From assembly GCF_049686335.1 (NCBI RefSeq), contig NZ_JBAVHX010000004.1:310001-374000 (forward strand): a stretch of DNA of 64,000 nt, read 5' to 3'. Shown piece after piece: positions 36,345 through 45,109 of the stretch. Each line of letters opens with the position of its first letter. The first letter of the stretch is position 1. Under the pieces are notes generated by a model. It was not told the DNA's origin. It was given only the letters and a program-made list of their open reading frames with translations, and did no database searches. The stretch comes from Buttiauxella sp049686335 (lineage in GTDB: Bacteria > Pseudomonadota > Gammaproteobacteria > Enterobacterales > Enterobacteriaceae). The translations under genes were made by a program, and so were the position numbers.

Positions 36345-36623
36345 TTAACTGTGGCGATGATGGTCATCGCGGCGACAACGTTTATCAAAGTGGCGCACCC
36401 ACCAGTAACGGTCGCAGACCTGTTCGTGTCCACCGACACGCGCACCAGCCAACCAAAGAACTGCCCCAACAAAGATGCTCAGAATGGCACCGTGGGCAAA
36501 GTATTGCGGGAAGTTAAACTGTGGGAGTTGGTTTAAAATGGAATAACCGACACCGCCCACCATAACCAGAAGCCCCAACCCCATGAAAAAATTGCCGAGT
36601 AACGAAGCGTTTTTGCGTTTCAT
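36345..36623 (-). CDS. ychH: YchH, stress-related small inner-membrane protein
   Basis: Protein of 92 aa, as in E. coli YchH, with two membrane helices (LLGNFFMGLGLLVMVGGVGYSIL-type and FAHGAILSIFVGAVLWLAGA) and a basic, His-rich tail (CDRYWWVRHFDKRCRR). E. coli YchH is stress-induced and CRP-regulated. The ATG at 36623 follows GGAGG by five bases. It is divergent from pth across 274 bp that holds no other gene. Confidence 0.93.
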   Translation of the reverse strand: MKRKNASLLGNFFMGLGLLVMVGGVGYSILNQLPQFNFPQYFAHGAILSIFVGAVLWLAGARVGGHEQVCDRYWWVRHFDKRCRRDDHHRHS

Positions 36624-36897
36624 ATCCACCTCCGGGTGTTACTGGGTCGGTGGGGAAAATCCCCATTCCTTGTGTGTAAAGTATAGACAACACCGCTTCG
36701 GATTATGTGCGTCAGCGATCACAATTACGAATGAAAGGACTACAAATATTTACAAATAACTCGCTGAATAGCATCAAATTAGAATGGTTAACCTTATGAA
36801 CTATTCAATAGTTTGGATAGCGAAACATTGCCTCTTTGTCATCGTGACGTCCGCACAGTAAACTACGCGACTCTGGTCTGTTTTCAGGATATTAAAC

Positions 36898-37482
36898 GTG
36901 AGTATTAAATTAATAGTTGGCCTGGCAAACCCAGGTGCGGAATATGCGGCAACCCGTCATAACGCAGGTGCCTGGTATGTGGATCTGCTTGCTGAGCGCC
37001 ACAATCAGTCGCTTAAGGAAGAGAGCAAATTCTTCGGTTACACCGCGCGCATAAACCTTGCAGGAGAAGATGTTCGCCTGCTGGTGCCAACCACGTTTAT
37101 GAACCTCAGTGGCAAAGCGGTCGGAGCAATGGCCACCTTTTTCCGCATTGCGCCCGATGAGATCCTCGTCGCTCATGACGAGTTAGATTTGCCGCCTGGT
37201 GTTGCAAAATTCAAACTCGGTGGCGGACACGGCGGCCATAATGGTCTGAAAGATATCATCAGCAAATTAGGTAATAACCCTAACTTTCACCGCTTACGTG
37301 TTGGAATTGGTCATCCAGGCGATAAAAACAAAGTTGTGGGTTTCGTGCTGGGTAAACCACCCCTTAGCGAACAAAAGCTGATTGATGATGCAGTAGACGA
37401 AGCGGCGCGTTGCACCGAGGTTTGGTTGAAAGAAGGTTTGACCAAAGCAACCAATCGCCTGCACGCATTTAAGGCCCAATAA
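36898..37482 (+). CDS. pth: Peptidyl-tRNA hydrolase Pth
   Basis: Cytoplasmic hydrolase of 194 aa that recycles peptidyl-tRNA. The catalytic His of TRHNAG (residue 21 counting Met), the Asp of HDELDLPPG and the KLGGGHGGHNGLKD segment are present. GTG start at 36898; same length as E. coli. It lies 136 bp upstream of ychF. Confidence 0.97.
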   Translation: MSIKLIVGLANPGAEYAATRHNAGAWYVDLLAERHNQSLKEESKFFGYTARINLAGEDVRLLVPTTFMNLSGKAVGAMATFFRIAPDEILVAHDELDLPPGVAKFKLGGGHGGHNGLKDIISKLGNNPNFHRLRVGIGHPGDKNKVVGFVLGKPPLSEQKLIDDAVDEAARCTEVWLKEGLTKATNRLHAFKAQ

Positions 37483-37618
37483 CGTCTGCGAGGCGGTTAG
37501 CCAGGATTTCTGCCCCCGTTATCAGGTGTTTGGGTGTATAATGGGGAAAGTTGTGATCATTTTATCAATGAGATAACGTTAACTCATTGAATATCAAGTA
37601 ATTAAGGTGAATTAAACC

Positions 37619-38710
37619 ATGGGATTCAAATGCGGTATCGTCGGCTTGCCGAACGTTGGTAAATCAACCCTGTTCAACGCGCTCACCAAAGCGGGAATCG
37701 AAGCAGCAAACTTCCCGTTCTGTACCATTGAGCCGAACACTGGTGTGGTACCCATGCCGGACCCACGTCTGGATAAACTGGCCGAAATCGTTAAACCCCA
37801 GCGCATTTTGCCTACCACCATGGAATTCGTTGATATCGCCGGTCTGGTGAAAGGCGCATCCAAAGGTGAAGGCCTGGGTAACCAGTTCCTGACCAACATC
37901 CGTGAAACCGAAGCTATCGGCCACGTTGTGCGTTGTTTTGAAAACGACAACATCATTCACGTGAATAACAAAGTTGATCCAGCCGATGACATCGAAGTCA
38001 TTAACACCGAGCTGGCACTGTCTGACCTCGATACCTGCGAGCGTGCGATTCACCGTGTGCAGAAGAAAGCGAAAGGCGGCGATAAAGACGCAAAAGCTGA
38101 ACTGGCTGCGCTGGAAAAATGTCTGCCACAGCTTGAGAACGCCGGTATGTTGCGCGCGCTTCCTCTGACCGAAGAAGACAAAGCGGCTATTAAATATCTG
38201 AGCTTCCTGACGTTGAAACCAACGATGTATATCGCGAACGTCAATGAAGACGGTTACGAAAACAACCCATACCTCGACAAAGTCCGCGAAATCGCCGCTG
38301 CCGAAGGTTCTGTCGTTGTTGCTGTCTGTGCCGCCGTTGAGTCTGATATTGCCGAACTCGACGATGCTGACCGTGAAGAGTTCATGGCAGAAATGGGCCT
38401 GGAAGAACCTGGTCTGAACCGCGTTATTCGCGCAGGTTATGAGCTGCTGAATCTGCAAACTTACTTCACCGCTGGCGTGAAAGAAGTACGTGCATGGACT
38501 ATCCCGGTTGGCGCAACCGCCCCACAAGCCGCCGGTAAAATCCACACCGACTTCGAGAAAGGCTTTATCCGTGCTCAGACTATCGCGTATGAAGACTTCA
38601 TCACCTACAAGGGTGAGCAAGGTGCGAAAGAAGCCGGTAAAATGCGTGCAGAAGGTAAAGATTACATCGTAAAAGATGGCGATGTGATGAACTTCCTGTT
38701 CAACGTCTAA
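37619..38710 (+). CDS. ychF: Redox-regulated ATPase YchF
   Basis: Obg-type P-loop ATPase of 363 aa, related to human OLA1, which binds ribosomes and influences leaderless and stress translation. It has the G1 loop GLPNVGKST and the DIAGLVKGAS switch. NVNED replaces the usual NKxD, consistent with ATP rather than GTP preference. The C-terminal TGS domain (FTAGVKEVRAW) is complete. It ends at a strong terminator. Confidence 0.97.
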   Translation: MGFKCGIVGLPNVGKSTLFNALTKAGIEAANFPFCTIEPNTGVVPMPDPRLDKLAEIVKPQRILPTTMEFVDIAGLVKGASKGEGLGNQFLTNIRETEAIGHVVRCFENDNIIHVNNKVDPADDIEVINTELALSDLDTCERAIHRVQKKAKGGDKDAKAELAALEKCLPQLENAGMLRALPLTEEDKAAIKYLSFLTLKPTMYIANVNEDGYENNPYLDKVREIAAAEGSVVVAVCAAVESDIAELDDADREEFMAEMGLEEPGLNRVIRAGYELLNLQTYFTAGVKEVRAWTIPVGATAPQAAGKIHTDFEKGFIRAQTIAYEDFITYKGEQGAKEAGKMRAEGKDYIVKDGDVMNFLFNV

Positions 38711-38725
38711 TCCCGTCTGCAATGT

Positions 38726-38757
38726 AAAAAGCCACGCACATGCGTGGCTTTTTTGTT
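38726..38757 (+). terminator. Terminator after ychF
   Basis: AAAAAGCCACGCA, then TGCGTGGCTTTTTT: an eight-to-nine base GC stem with a short loop and T-run, 16 bases past the ychF stop. It may also end the converging MerP-like gene. Confidence 0.92.
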
Positions 38758-38773
38758 TTTCAGCGGGCTGAAA

Positions 38774-39058
38774 TTACTCAACATCGGTCTCAGAATGGAT
38801 TTGTCCCGTGAATCCCGTTTTCGCGATTGCCGTCAACAACTGTTGGTTATCAAAATCTTCCGGGACAGTCACTTGCGCCTGATGCGTTTTTAACGACGCC
38901 TTCGCTTTGATCACGCCATCGGTGCTACGCAACGCCTGGTTTATCGAGATAACACACAGCGGGCAGTTCATCTGGCTGATATCAATGGTGACCATTTTAT
39001 CGGCCGCCCAACCCATCGGCGCTAACACAAGCAGCCCGAGGCAGATTAATTTCTTCAT
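38774..39058 (-). CDS. MerP-like periplasmic heavy-metal-associated domain protein
   Basis: Protein of 94 aa with a signal peptide (MKKLICLGLLVLAPMGWAAD) followed by one HMA-type ferredoxin-like domain. The metal-binding motif is MNCPLC instead of the common GMTCxxC. This resembles the periplasmic mercury-binding protein MerP, but the metal is uncertain. The start at 39058 overlaps the upstream MerT-like stop (ATGA). It is the last gene of a three-gene unit with no merR or merA in view. Confidence 0.75.
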   Translation of the reverse strand: MKKLICLGLLVLAPMGWAADKMVTIDISQMNCPLCVISINQALRSTDGVIKAKASLKTHQAQVTVPEDFDNQQLLTAIAKTGFTGQIHSETDVE

Positions 39059-39417
39059 TCCAGTGCTTCCCAAATCCACGGCAAAACATACGGATAGCTA
39101 ATCAGGAACAGGATCAGCGGCACCGACAACCAATATAAACCGACTAACACCCGACGGCTGACAACGCTGGTACAGACTGGTTTCGGTGACATATACAGCC
39201 GCCAGAATCCCCGCGCCATCAACCCCAGCGCGATCATCACCATCGGGATTTGCAGCCACGGGAGCGTGGGAAGCCCCGTCAGCCCTGCAGCGGAAATACC
39301 GAAAACCAGATACAGCAATGGCCCGATGCAACACAAAGTGGATGCGCCAGCCGCCACCAGCGCCGCCAGTACAGTGGCAACGCCTTCCTTAATGCTGTTC
39401 GGTGCTGACGAATTCAT
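39055..39417 (-). CDS. MerT-like inner-membrane protein
   Basis: Protein of 120 aa with about three membrane helices. The vicinal cysteine pair in the first helix, in STLCCIGPLLYL, is the hallmark of MerT transporters. The second MerT cysteine pair is absent as a pair: only single Cys in KPVCTSVV. It would move a metal ion across the membrane, with the MerP-like product as donor. It overlaps the transglutaminase gene by 29 bp and the MerP-like gene by 4 bp, so all three are coupled. Confidence 0.75.
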   Translation of the reverse strand: MNSSAPNSIKEGVATVLAALVAAGASTLCCIGPLLYLVFGISAAGLTGLPTLPWLQIPMVMIALGLMARGFWRLYMSPKPVCTSVVSRRVLVGLYWLSVPLILFLISYPYVLPWIWEALE

Positions 39418-40534
39418 AACTGAATGCTACCGGGTCATAGAAGTTTAAAGGATCGCCGTCTACTTCGGCATACGGGTAGCCAAGGTTGTTCACATCGCCC
39501 TGTTCCGCCGCCGGTGAAAGTGCAAAATCCCGGGCATGGTTAAAGCCGACCCAGTTCATTTCCCAGTTGCCGAACAGGTAATCGTTAACCGCTTTCACCG
39601 CCGGGTCGCCATTCTCTTTCTTCTCGGTCAGACGCATTTTGGTAACATCCGCCGGATCGGCAGGTACCCAACCAAACCCTGCCAGCCAGAACATCGCACG
39701 GCAATGTTGGCCGCCATTAATTTTTGCAACGCCCTGCTCGTCCGCACTGCCGAAGGCTTTCTTCGAGTACTGCCCAAGCTTGCGGCTGGCACCGAGGCGA
39801 ATGCCAAACATCTCACGTGCCGGAATGCCCACCGCGCGGCACAAGGCGACAAATACGGAGTTGATATCAGTACATTTCCCGCCCAGCTTGCCTGTTTTGA
39901 GGATTTCGCCCACATCACCCGTTCCACAGCCGATAACGGTATCGTCACGGTGCATATGCGTACTCACCCAATCGTGAATCAGCCGCGCCTGCTTAAGTGG
40001 CGCTTTTTCATCGCCAGTGATTTTCAGCGCCGTTTCTTTTACGATGCCGTCAACCGGGATATGCGGGGTCGCCAGCAGGAACGGTTTGATTTCGTTCGGG
40101 ATAACCGCGTCTTGCCCGGGCAGCGTCCAGTCGGCAAGTGTATTGTCTTTGAACACTTCGCAGTCGCGGGTTTCAATGGTCATAGAAACCTGAATTTCCT
40201 GTGTTCCTGCAGAATCTGGCCAGGTAACGAACAGCATTCTGGCACCGTAGGCGTTATTCGCATTAAGTCGGGCTTGCTGGTAATTGCCCTTAAAAGAAAG
40301 GTCGAGCAACGTCTGAAAAGCGGTGTCTTCCGGCACGGGTATCCAAAGATTCACCTGTCCTTGAGACCCTTCTGGTGCTTTCAGACTATAGGTTTGCGTC
40401 ATCACAAAGCGGCGGGAAGTATCAGAAATACTGATGGCGGGATGATCAACATTTTGAGTTTTTGAAAACGAAGGACGAACCAGGCCGATTGTTGACAGTG
40501 CCGCAACACTTTTCAGAAAAAGACGCCTTTCCAT
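39389..40534 (-). CDS. Tat-exported transglutaminase-like protein
   Basis: Protein of 381 aa. It opens with a twin-arginine signal (MERRLFLKSVAALSTIG). A transglutaminase-like cysteine-protease fold (about 200-290) carries the catalytic core KLGGKCTDINSVFVALCRAVGIPAR (Cys), the later His in NGGQHCRAMFWL, and the Asp in GWVPADPADV. The cellular target is unknown. ATG 40534 has AAGG eight bases upstream. It begins the unit with the MerT-like and MerP-like genes; this partnership is unusual and suggests a periplasmic role linked to a metal. The 264 bp upstream are AT-rich and hold no other gene. Confidence 0.78.
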   Translation of the reverse strand: MERRLFLKSVAALSTIGLVRPSFSKTQNVDHPAISISDTSRRFVMTQTYSLKAPEGSQGQVNLWIPVPEDTAFQTLLDLSFKGNYQQARLNANNAYGARMLFVTWPDSAGTQEIQVSMTIETRDCEVFKDNTLADWTLPGQDAVIPNEIKPFLLATPHIPVDGIVKETALKITGDEKAPLKQARLIHDWVSTHMHRDDTVIGCGTGDVGEILKTGKLGGKCTDINSVFVALCRAVGIPAREMFGIRLGASRKLGQYSKKAFGSADEQGVAKINGGQHCRAMFWLAGFGWVPADPADVTKMRLTEKKENGDPAVKAVNDYLFGNWEMNWVGFNHARDFALSPAAEQGDVNNLGYPYAEVDGDPLNFYDPVAFSYEFVSTEQH

Positions 40535-40798
40535 TGCACTAACCTTTCATTCGCCAGAAAAAGCTGGCGCTTAACCCCGCACCTGCGGAGGTCGGCCGCC
40601 ATTATGCATTGAAGTTAAGTTAAAAATTATAGACTGGATCAAACGGTTCAAGTTCTTGCTCCCTTTTTATACACCCGTACCCTCTTTTGCTATTTCTAAT
40701 TAACCTTGTTATTTCTTGAAATGGGAAAGCGATAAATAACCAGAACAACAGAAAGGTTAATTTCGCCAATTAACCTCACCTTCTTCCATAAGAATTAA

Positions 40799-41362
40799 TT
40801 ATAGAGAAGCGGCAGTTCGGGCTGCATTATCGTAAAGAGCAGAAATGGCACGTAATAACTGTGCGTTTTCTCCAATAGATTTAGCAGATATCCCTGTTTC
40901 GACTTGCAGACCAATAAGACAAGTCTCGCGAACCTCCCGATATTTAGCACAGAGTTCTTTTCCCTTATCCGTCGTGGAAAAGAAAAGTTCTTTGCCCAGC
41001 TTTTCGCTTTTCACGTAACCCGACTTAACCAATTTTTTTAACGCATAAGCGACGATATGGGTATCTTCGATATTCAGAACAAAGCAGATATCCGCCAGTT
41101 TTTTTTGTCGGTCACGGTGACTGATATGGTGCAGTAACGAGACGTCAAGCGGCCCCATGTCAGGCTCTCCAGCGGCAGTCATGCAACGCACCATCCATTT
41201 ATTAAACGCATTACTGGTCATGATTAGCGCGTACTCAAGCTCTGACAATTCCGCACATCTCTCAGAAACAAGATGGTGCGAAGAGACAATCGGATCTTTG
41301 ATCCCGGCGTTATTTGCGATTATTCCCGTTGCTGAATCGAGTCTTTCTTTCTCAGACGCCAT
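40799..41362 (-). CDS. Winged-helix transcriptional regulator (MarR-like)
   Basis: Protein of 187 aa with a predicted winged helix in the middle (about 70-145; KKLADICFVLNIEDTHIVAYALKKLVKSGYVKSEKL), followed by C-terminal helices, as in MarR-like regulators. The start at 41362 (MASEKERL) is preferred because GGGG lies seven bases upstream; longer in-frame starts lack a site. It is divergent from the DUF969-DUF979-DUF2891 genes across 159 bp and is their likely regulator. Confidence 0.75.
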   Translation of the reverse strand: MASEKERLDSATGIIANNAGIKDPIVSSHHLVSERCAELSELEYALIMTSNAFNKWMVRCMTAAGEPDMGPLDVSLLHHISHRDRQKKLADICFVLNIEDTHIVAYALKKLVKSGYVKSEKLGKELFFSTTDKGKELCAKYREVRETCLIGLQVETGISAKSIGENAQLLRAISALYDNAARTAASL

Positions 41363-41521
41363 TGGCTGCCCCTTATTATGATGTCCATAAAACATAATTG
41401 AATCCCAATAAAACACCAATAAATTAATGATAATTTATTTTCATTTTATCGTCGTTTTGCTATATGTGTTTATCTCCTCATCATTCTAAAAAACACAACA
41501 CACATACACAGGGTAAAAATA

Positions 41522-42250
41522 ATGGATAGTGCCACCCTTTTACCGCTCATCGGAATACCGGTTGTTGTTATTGGTTTTGCGCTTCGATTCAATCCGCTGA
41601 TTGTGGTCGTGATAGCAGGATTAACAACTGGACTTGCAGTAGGAATGGATTTCGGAATGCTACTGGAAACCTTTGGCGAGAAATTTTTTAATAGCCGCTC
41701 ACTCGCCACGTTTATTCTCATTCTGCCGGTGATTGGCCTGCTGGAATACTACGGTCTGAAAGAACGCGCTCAGGCCTGGATTGCCAGAATCGCCAGTGCC
41801 ACTTCAGCCCGTATCCTGATGATCTATTTTATCGGCCGCGAAGGTACCGCCGCATTGGGGCTGATGTCTCTCGGCGGTCATGCGCAAACCGTTCGTCCCC
41901 TGTTAGCCCCGATGGCGGAAGGCGCTGCACTCAATAAGTATGGCGAACTGCCTCAGCATATACGCGATAAAATCAAAGCCCATGCCGCCGCTTGCGACAA
42001 TATCGCCGTCTTTTTTGGCGAAGATATTTTCATCGCCTTCGGTGCGGTTCTGCTGATTGACGCATTTTTGAAAGAAAATGGTATTGCGAATATTGAACCG
42101 CTCCACATTGGCCTGTGGGCTATTCCCACCGCTTTAGCCGCGCTAATTATCCATATGTTCCGCCTTACACGGCTTGATGCGAGTCTCCATCGCGATGTCA
42201 TGGCCTGGCGTGCTCAACAAGAACCTGAAATGAAAGAGGTGACCAAATGA
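41522..42250 (+). CDS. DUF969 membrane protein
   Basis: Integral membrane protein of 242 aa, about five helices, of the DUF969 family. Conserved-looking segments include YFIGREGTAALGLMSLGGHAQTVRPLLAPMAEGAA and AFGAVLLIDAFL. DUF969 and DUF979 proteins always seem to occur together and are thought to form one transporter. In other bacteria they lie beside pcp or 5-oxoprolinase genes, which suggests 5-oxoproline as a substrate; no such gene is adjacent here. The stop overlaps the DUF979 start (ATGA). Confidence 0.85.
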   Translation: MDSATLLPLIGIPVVVIGFALRFNPLIVVVIAGLTTGLAVGMDFGMLLETFGEKFFNSRSLATFILILPVIGLLEYYGLKERAQAWIARIASATSARILMIYFIGREGTAALGLMSLGGHAQTVRPLLAPMAEGAALNKYGELPQHIRDKIKAHAAACDNIAVFFGEDIFIAFGAVLLIDAFLKENGIANIEPLHIGLWAIPTALAALIIHMFRLTRLDASLHRDVMAWRAQQEPEMKEVTK

Positions 42251-43233
42251 GCACTTTGCTAACCATAAACCGTGTTTATTACCTGATTGGCATCATCGTC
42301 ATGATTCTGGTGGTAATGACCCTGCGCGACCGCGGCAACCCTAAACGCCTGACAACCGCCCTCTTCTGGTTCCTGTTTGGTGCGATTTTCCTGTTTGGTG
42401 ATTTGATGGTCGACACACTCGGAAAATCACTGGCCTACCGGATCATCGGTGGCAGCGTGATTGTGATTGCGATCCTGGCAGGCTGCGGATTAGTCGGTAA
42501 AGGGCAGTACGCCATGGCGACAGACGAGCAACGTGAAGCCTCCGCCTCACGCATCAAAAATTGGCTATTTTTACCCGCATTGCTGATCCCCCTCATCACC
42601 GTTATTTGCACGCTGTTTATGAAAAACGTCTCGATTGGCGGCGTCTATTTGCTTGACCAAAAGCAACTCACGCTGGCCTCACTTTGTGTGGCAAGTGTCG
42701 CAGCAATCCTTACCGGATGGTGGATTACAAAGGGTTCTCCGGTGCAGGCCATCGCACAATCCCGGCGAATTGTTGACACCGTGGGCTGGGCCATCATTTT
42801 GCCGCAAATGCTGGCGATGCTCGGTGGGGTGTTTATCGTCGCCAATACCGGCGAGTCGGTACGCAAAGTGGTCGAGTTGTTTGTTAACCCGGAAAACCGC
42901 TTCATGCTGGTCGTTATCTACTGCGTGGGAATGGCGGTATTTACCATGATTATGGGTAACGCCTTTGCCGCATTCCCGGTTTTAACCGCGGGTATCGCGA
43001 TGCCGTTTCTTGTCGTACATCACAACGCTGACCCCGCGCCATTGCTGGCGATTGGGATGTACGCAGGTTACTGCGGCACGTTGATGACGCCGATGGCGGC
43101 AAACTTCAACATTGTTCCGGCCGCGCTGCTTGAGCTTAAAGATAAATATCAGGTCATCAAGATTCAGATCCCGAGCGCACTGGCAATCTTGCTTGCAAAC
43201 GTGTTCTTGATGTACTTCCTGTCATTCCGCTAA
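42247..43233 (+). CDS. DUF979 membrane protein
   Basis: Integral membrane protein of 328 aa, about nine or ten helices, of the DUF979 family. The C-terminal half has MGNAFAAFPVLTAGIAMPF and GMYAGYCGTLMTPMAANFNI, both likely in the transport core. It overlaps the DUF969 gene by four bases. It is probably the second subunit of the same transporter. Confidence 0.85.
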   Translation: MSTLLTINRVYYLIGIIVMILVVMTLRDRGNPKRLTTALFWFLFGAIFLFGDLMVDTLGKSLAYRIIGGSVIVIAILAGCGLVGKGQYAMATDEQREASASRIKNWLFLPALLIPLITVICTLFMKNVSIGGVYLLDQKQLTLASLCVASVAAILTGWWITKGSPVQAIAQSRRIVDTVGWAIILPQMLAMLGGVFIVANTGESVRKVVELFVNPENRFMLVVIYCVGMAVFTMIMGNAFAAFPVLTAGIAMPFLVVHHNADPAPLLAIGMYAGYCGTLMTPMAANFNIVPAALLELKDKYQVIKIQIPSALAILLANVFLMYFLSFR

Positions 43234-43268
43234 AGCACTGAAAAACGATGAATATCGAAGGAGTTTTT

Positions 43269-44264
43269 ATGTCATTAAGCCCGATTCAGGCTGAAGCTTT
43301 TGCCAACATGCCGCTGACATTCTTACGTCAGGAATATCCCAATCACATTATGCATTTGCTCAATGATGATGGTGACGTGTTGCCGCCGCGGGAATTACAC
43401 CCGATTTTCTATGGCTGTTTTGACTGGCATTCAGCGGTACACGGTTACTGGTTGCTACTGCGTTGTTTGCGCCGCTATCCGGATCTTCCTTCCCGCGAGG
43501 CAATCATCAATCTGTTTGATGAGCACTTTACCGAAGCTAACGTCGCCCGGGAACTGGCCTATTTTACAGCACCATTCCGCGCTTCGTTCGAACGCCCTTA
43601 CGGTTACGGCTGGCTGCTGGCACTGGCACAAGAACTGGCAGAGTCGACTCTGCCGCAGGCGAAACGTTGGTCAACTCTGCTTGAGCCGCTGACCCAGGAC
43701 ATTCGTGCGCGCCTGATGGGCTACCTGGAAAAGCTAACTTATCCGATTCGGGTCGGTACGCATTACAACACCGCGTTTGCGCTGGTTTTAGGCCTGGACT
43801 ACGCCCGTTCGCGCCATGATTCACAACTTGAAGCGGCCATTATTGATGGGGCGAACCGATTCTATCAACACGATGCGAATTACCCGGCACATTATGAACC
43901 GGGCGGTGATGAATACGTGTCAGGTGCGCTGTGTGAAGCGTTGTTGATGAGCCAGGTCAGTGCTGATTTCCCGGCCTGGTTTGACCGTTATTTACCGCAA
44001 CTGGCGAGCATCGATGCGCTGATGTATCCGGCGAAGGTTAGCGACCGCACCGATCCTAAAATTGCCCATCTCGATGGCCTTAACCTCAGCCGCACCTGGT
44101 GTTTTAAGCGCATCGCGGCGGCCTTACCTGCTGAACACCCTGCTCAACCGGCCTTGCAACAAGCGATAACCCGCCACCTGGACGCCAGTCTTGAGCACGT
44201 GGTCGGCAGCCATTACAGCGGCGGACACTGGTTAGCCAGTTTTGCCATGTTAGCGCTGGAATAA
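43269..44264 (+). CDS. DUF2891 family protein
   Basis: Soluble protein of 331 aa of the DUF2891 family, likely an alpha/alpha-barrel with many Trp, His and Tyr residues (HPIFYGCFDWHSAVHGYWLLL; TYPIRVGTHYNTAFAL; HYEPGGDEYVSG; HYSGGHWLASFA). The conserved acids and histidines suggest an enzyme, but its reaction is unknown. The start at 43269 follows GGAG by five bases; an ATG seven codons upstream lacks a site. It is 35 bp after the DUF979 gene. Confidence 0.83.
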   Translation: MSLSPIQAEAFANMPLTFLRQEYPNHIMHLLNDDGDVLPPRELHPIFYGCFDWHSAVHGYWLLLRCLRRYPDLPSREAIINLFDEHFTEANVARELAYFTAPFRASFERPYGYGWLLALAQELAESTLPQAKRWSTLLEPLTQDIRARLMGYLEKLTYPIRVGTHYNTAFALVLGLDYARSRHDSQLEAAIIDGANRFYQHDANYPAHYEPGGDEYVSGALCEALLMSQVSADFPAWFDRYLPQLASIDALMYPAKVSDRTDPKIAHLDGLNLSRTWCFKRIAAALPAEHPAQPALQQAITRHLDASLEHVVGSHYSGGHWLASFAMLALE

Positions 44265-44315
44265 TAGCGCCAGCATTGCCACCTTCAGCTCTCTGAACGT
44301 CCGATAAACAAATTC

Positions 44316-44336
44316 CCGTCGGCTGAGGGCTGACGG
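44316..44336 (+). terminator. Possible terminator after the DUF2891 gene
   Basis: CCGTCGGC pairs with GCTGACGG (one G-T pair) around TGAGG, followed by TTTCGCTATT. The T-run is weak, so it may be only a 3' hairpin. Confidence 0.4.
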
Positions 44337-44392
44337 TTTCGCTATTATTAAATATGTGTTGAGGAGCACAGGTTGAGAAACGGTTTTTGTAG

Positions 44393-44465
44393 TGGGGATA
44401 AGCGTTAGCGTCATCCACCATTTGTACCCGTGGTGTCGGATGACGCTGCGCTTATCCGACCTACG
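44393..44465. repeat. REP pair (BIME-like)
   Basis: Two REP-type units lie in opposite orientation. One is around 44393-44420 (GGGATAAGCG...GTCATCCACC). The other, around 44432-44465, reads GGTGTCGGATGACG then CTGCGCTTATCCGACC. The second matches the palindromes beside ychO. It lies between the DUF2891 gene and a lacZ remnant whose stop it touches. Confidence 0.78.
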
Positions 44466-44756
44466 TAAGGCTAAGAGTTTGTTGGTAATGCCATTCGGTA
44501 TCCAGTAACAACCATTTTTTCAGCACACCGGGTGTCCATGAATCATCCCCGCCACCAGCCTGTGCCAGTGCGACACTTCCATCAGTTGTTCGATGCTCCA
44601 GGGCTGAACGGAGAAATGGAAATTCCCACGGACTTGCCAGATCCCCCAATCCAGCGCTTTGGCTGCACAACGCAGGCCATTTTCAGGCGGGAAACTATAT
44701 GGCTTGCTCACTTCGCTGACACCGATATCGTGAGACGCCGAATAATATTCGGGCAC
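44461..44756 (-). pseudogene. lacZ: Decayed 3' end of lacZ (beta-galactosidase remnant)
   Basis: Two minus-strand frames together match the C-terminus of E. coli LacZ. Frame one reads YSFPPENGLRCAAKALDWG and NFHFSVQPWSIEQLMEVSH, against LacZ YVFPSENGLRCGTRELNYG and FQFNISRYSQQQLMETSH. Frame two reads GGDDSWTPGV and TEWHYQQTLSLT with the stop, against LacZ GGDDSWSPSV and GRYHYQLVWCQK. A deletion of about 14 codons with a frameshift near 44545 separates them. The rest of lacZ is absent; the first frame is closed by a stop at 44772-44774. No function is expected. Confidence 0.82.
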
Positions 44757-45109
44757 AGGTGAAATCGCTGATTAATCAACTGTGAGCCTCGGATATCATT
44801 CATTACGCTCATTCGATGAACCAGCCAGCGGCTATTTATTCCTGCTTATGGATAATGAGTAAAATAATTAATGTGTAAAAATGGACATTATTAACAATGC
44901 CATCATTACGCATCCTGGATTATGCAATTCCGCCCTATGCGTTACTATGATATAGTCAATTTTGCATTTGTAATATTTATAACAACTCACAAAAAAGCAA
45001 CATACCAATAATATTGCGATATAAGCAACAATAAAAATAACAGTTTATATAGAGTAGAGTTTCCCCCTTGAGCCACTTTTAAACGCTTAAACAGAGTACG
45101 AAGAGAACA
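44757..45109. other. AT-rich gap upstream of the diguanylate cyclase
   Basis: This 353-bp stretch has no supported gene. It becomes very AT-rich from about 44870 and must hold the promoter of the following gene, but I cannot assign boxes with confidence. Nothing else recognisable is seen. Confidence 0.6.

Noticed and set aside
37664..38722. 352-codon frame antisense to ychF
   Set aside because: ychF is a certain gene with strong codon bias; long antisense frames arise from such bias. No ribosome site was seen.
38774..39417. Mercury-resistance (mer) operon
   Set aside because: There is no merR or merA, the MerT second cysteine pair is missing, and the first gene is a transglutaminase-like protein; only the MerT/MerP-like label is justified.
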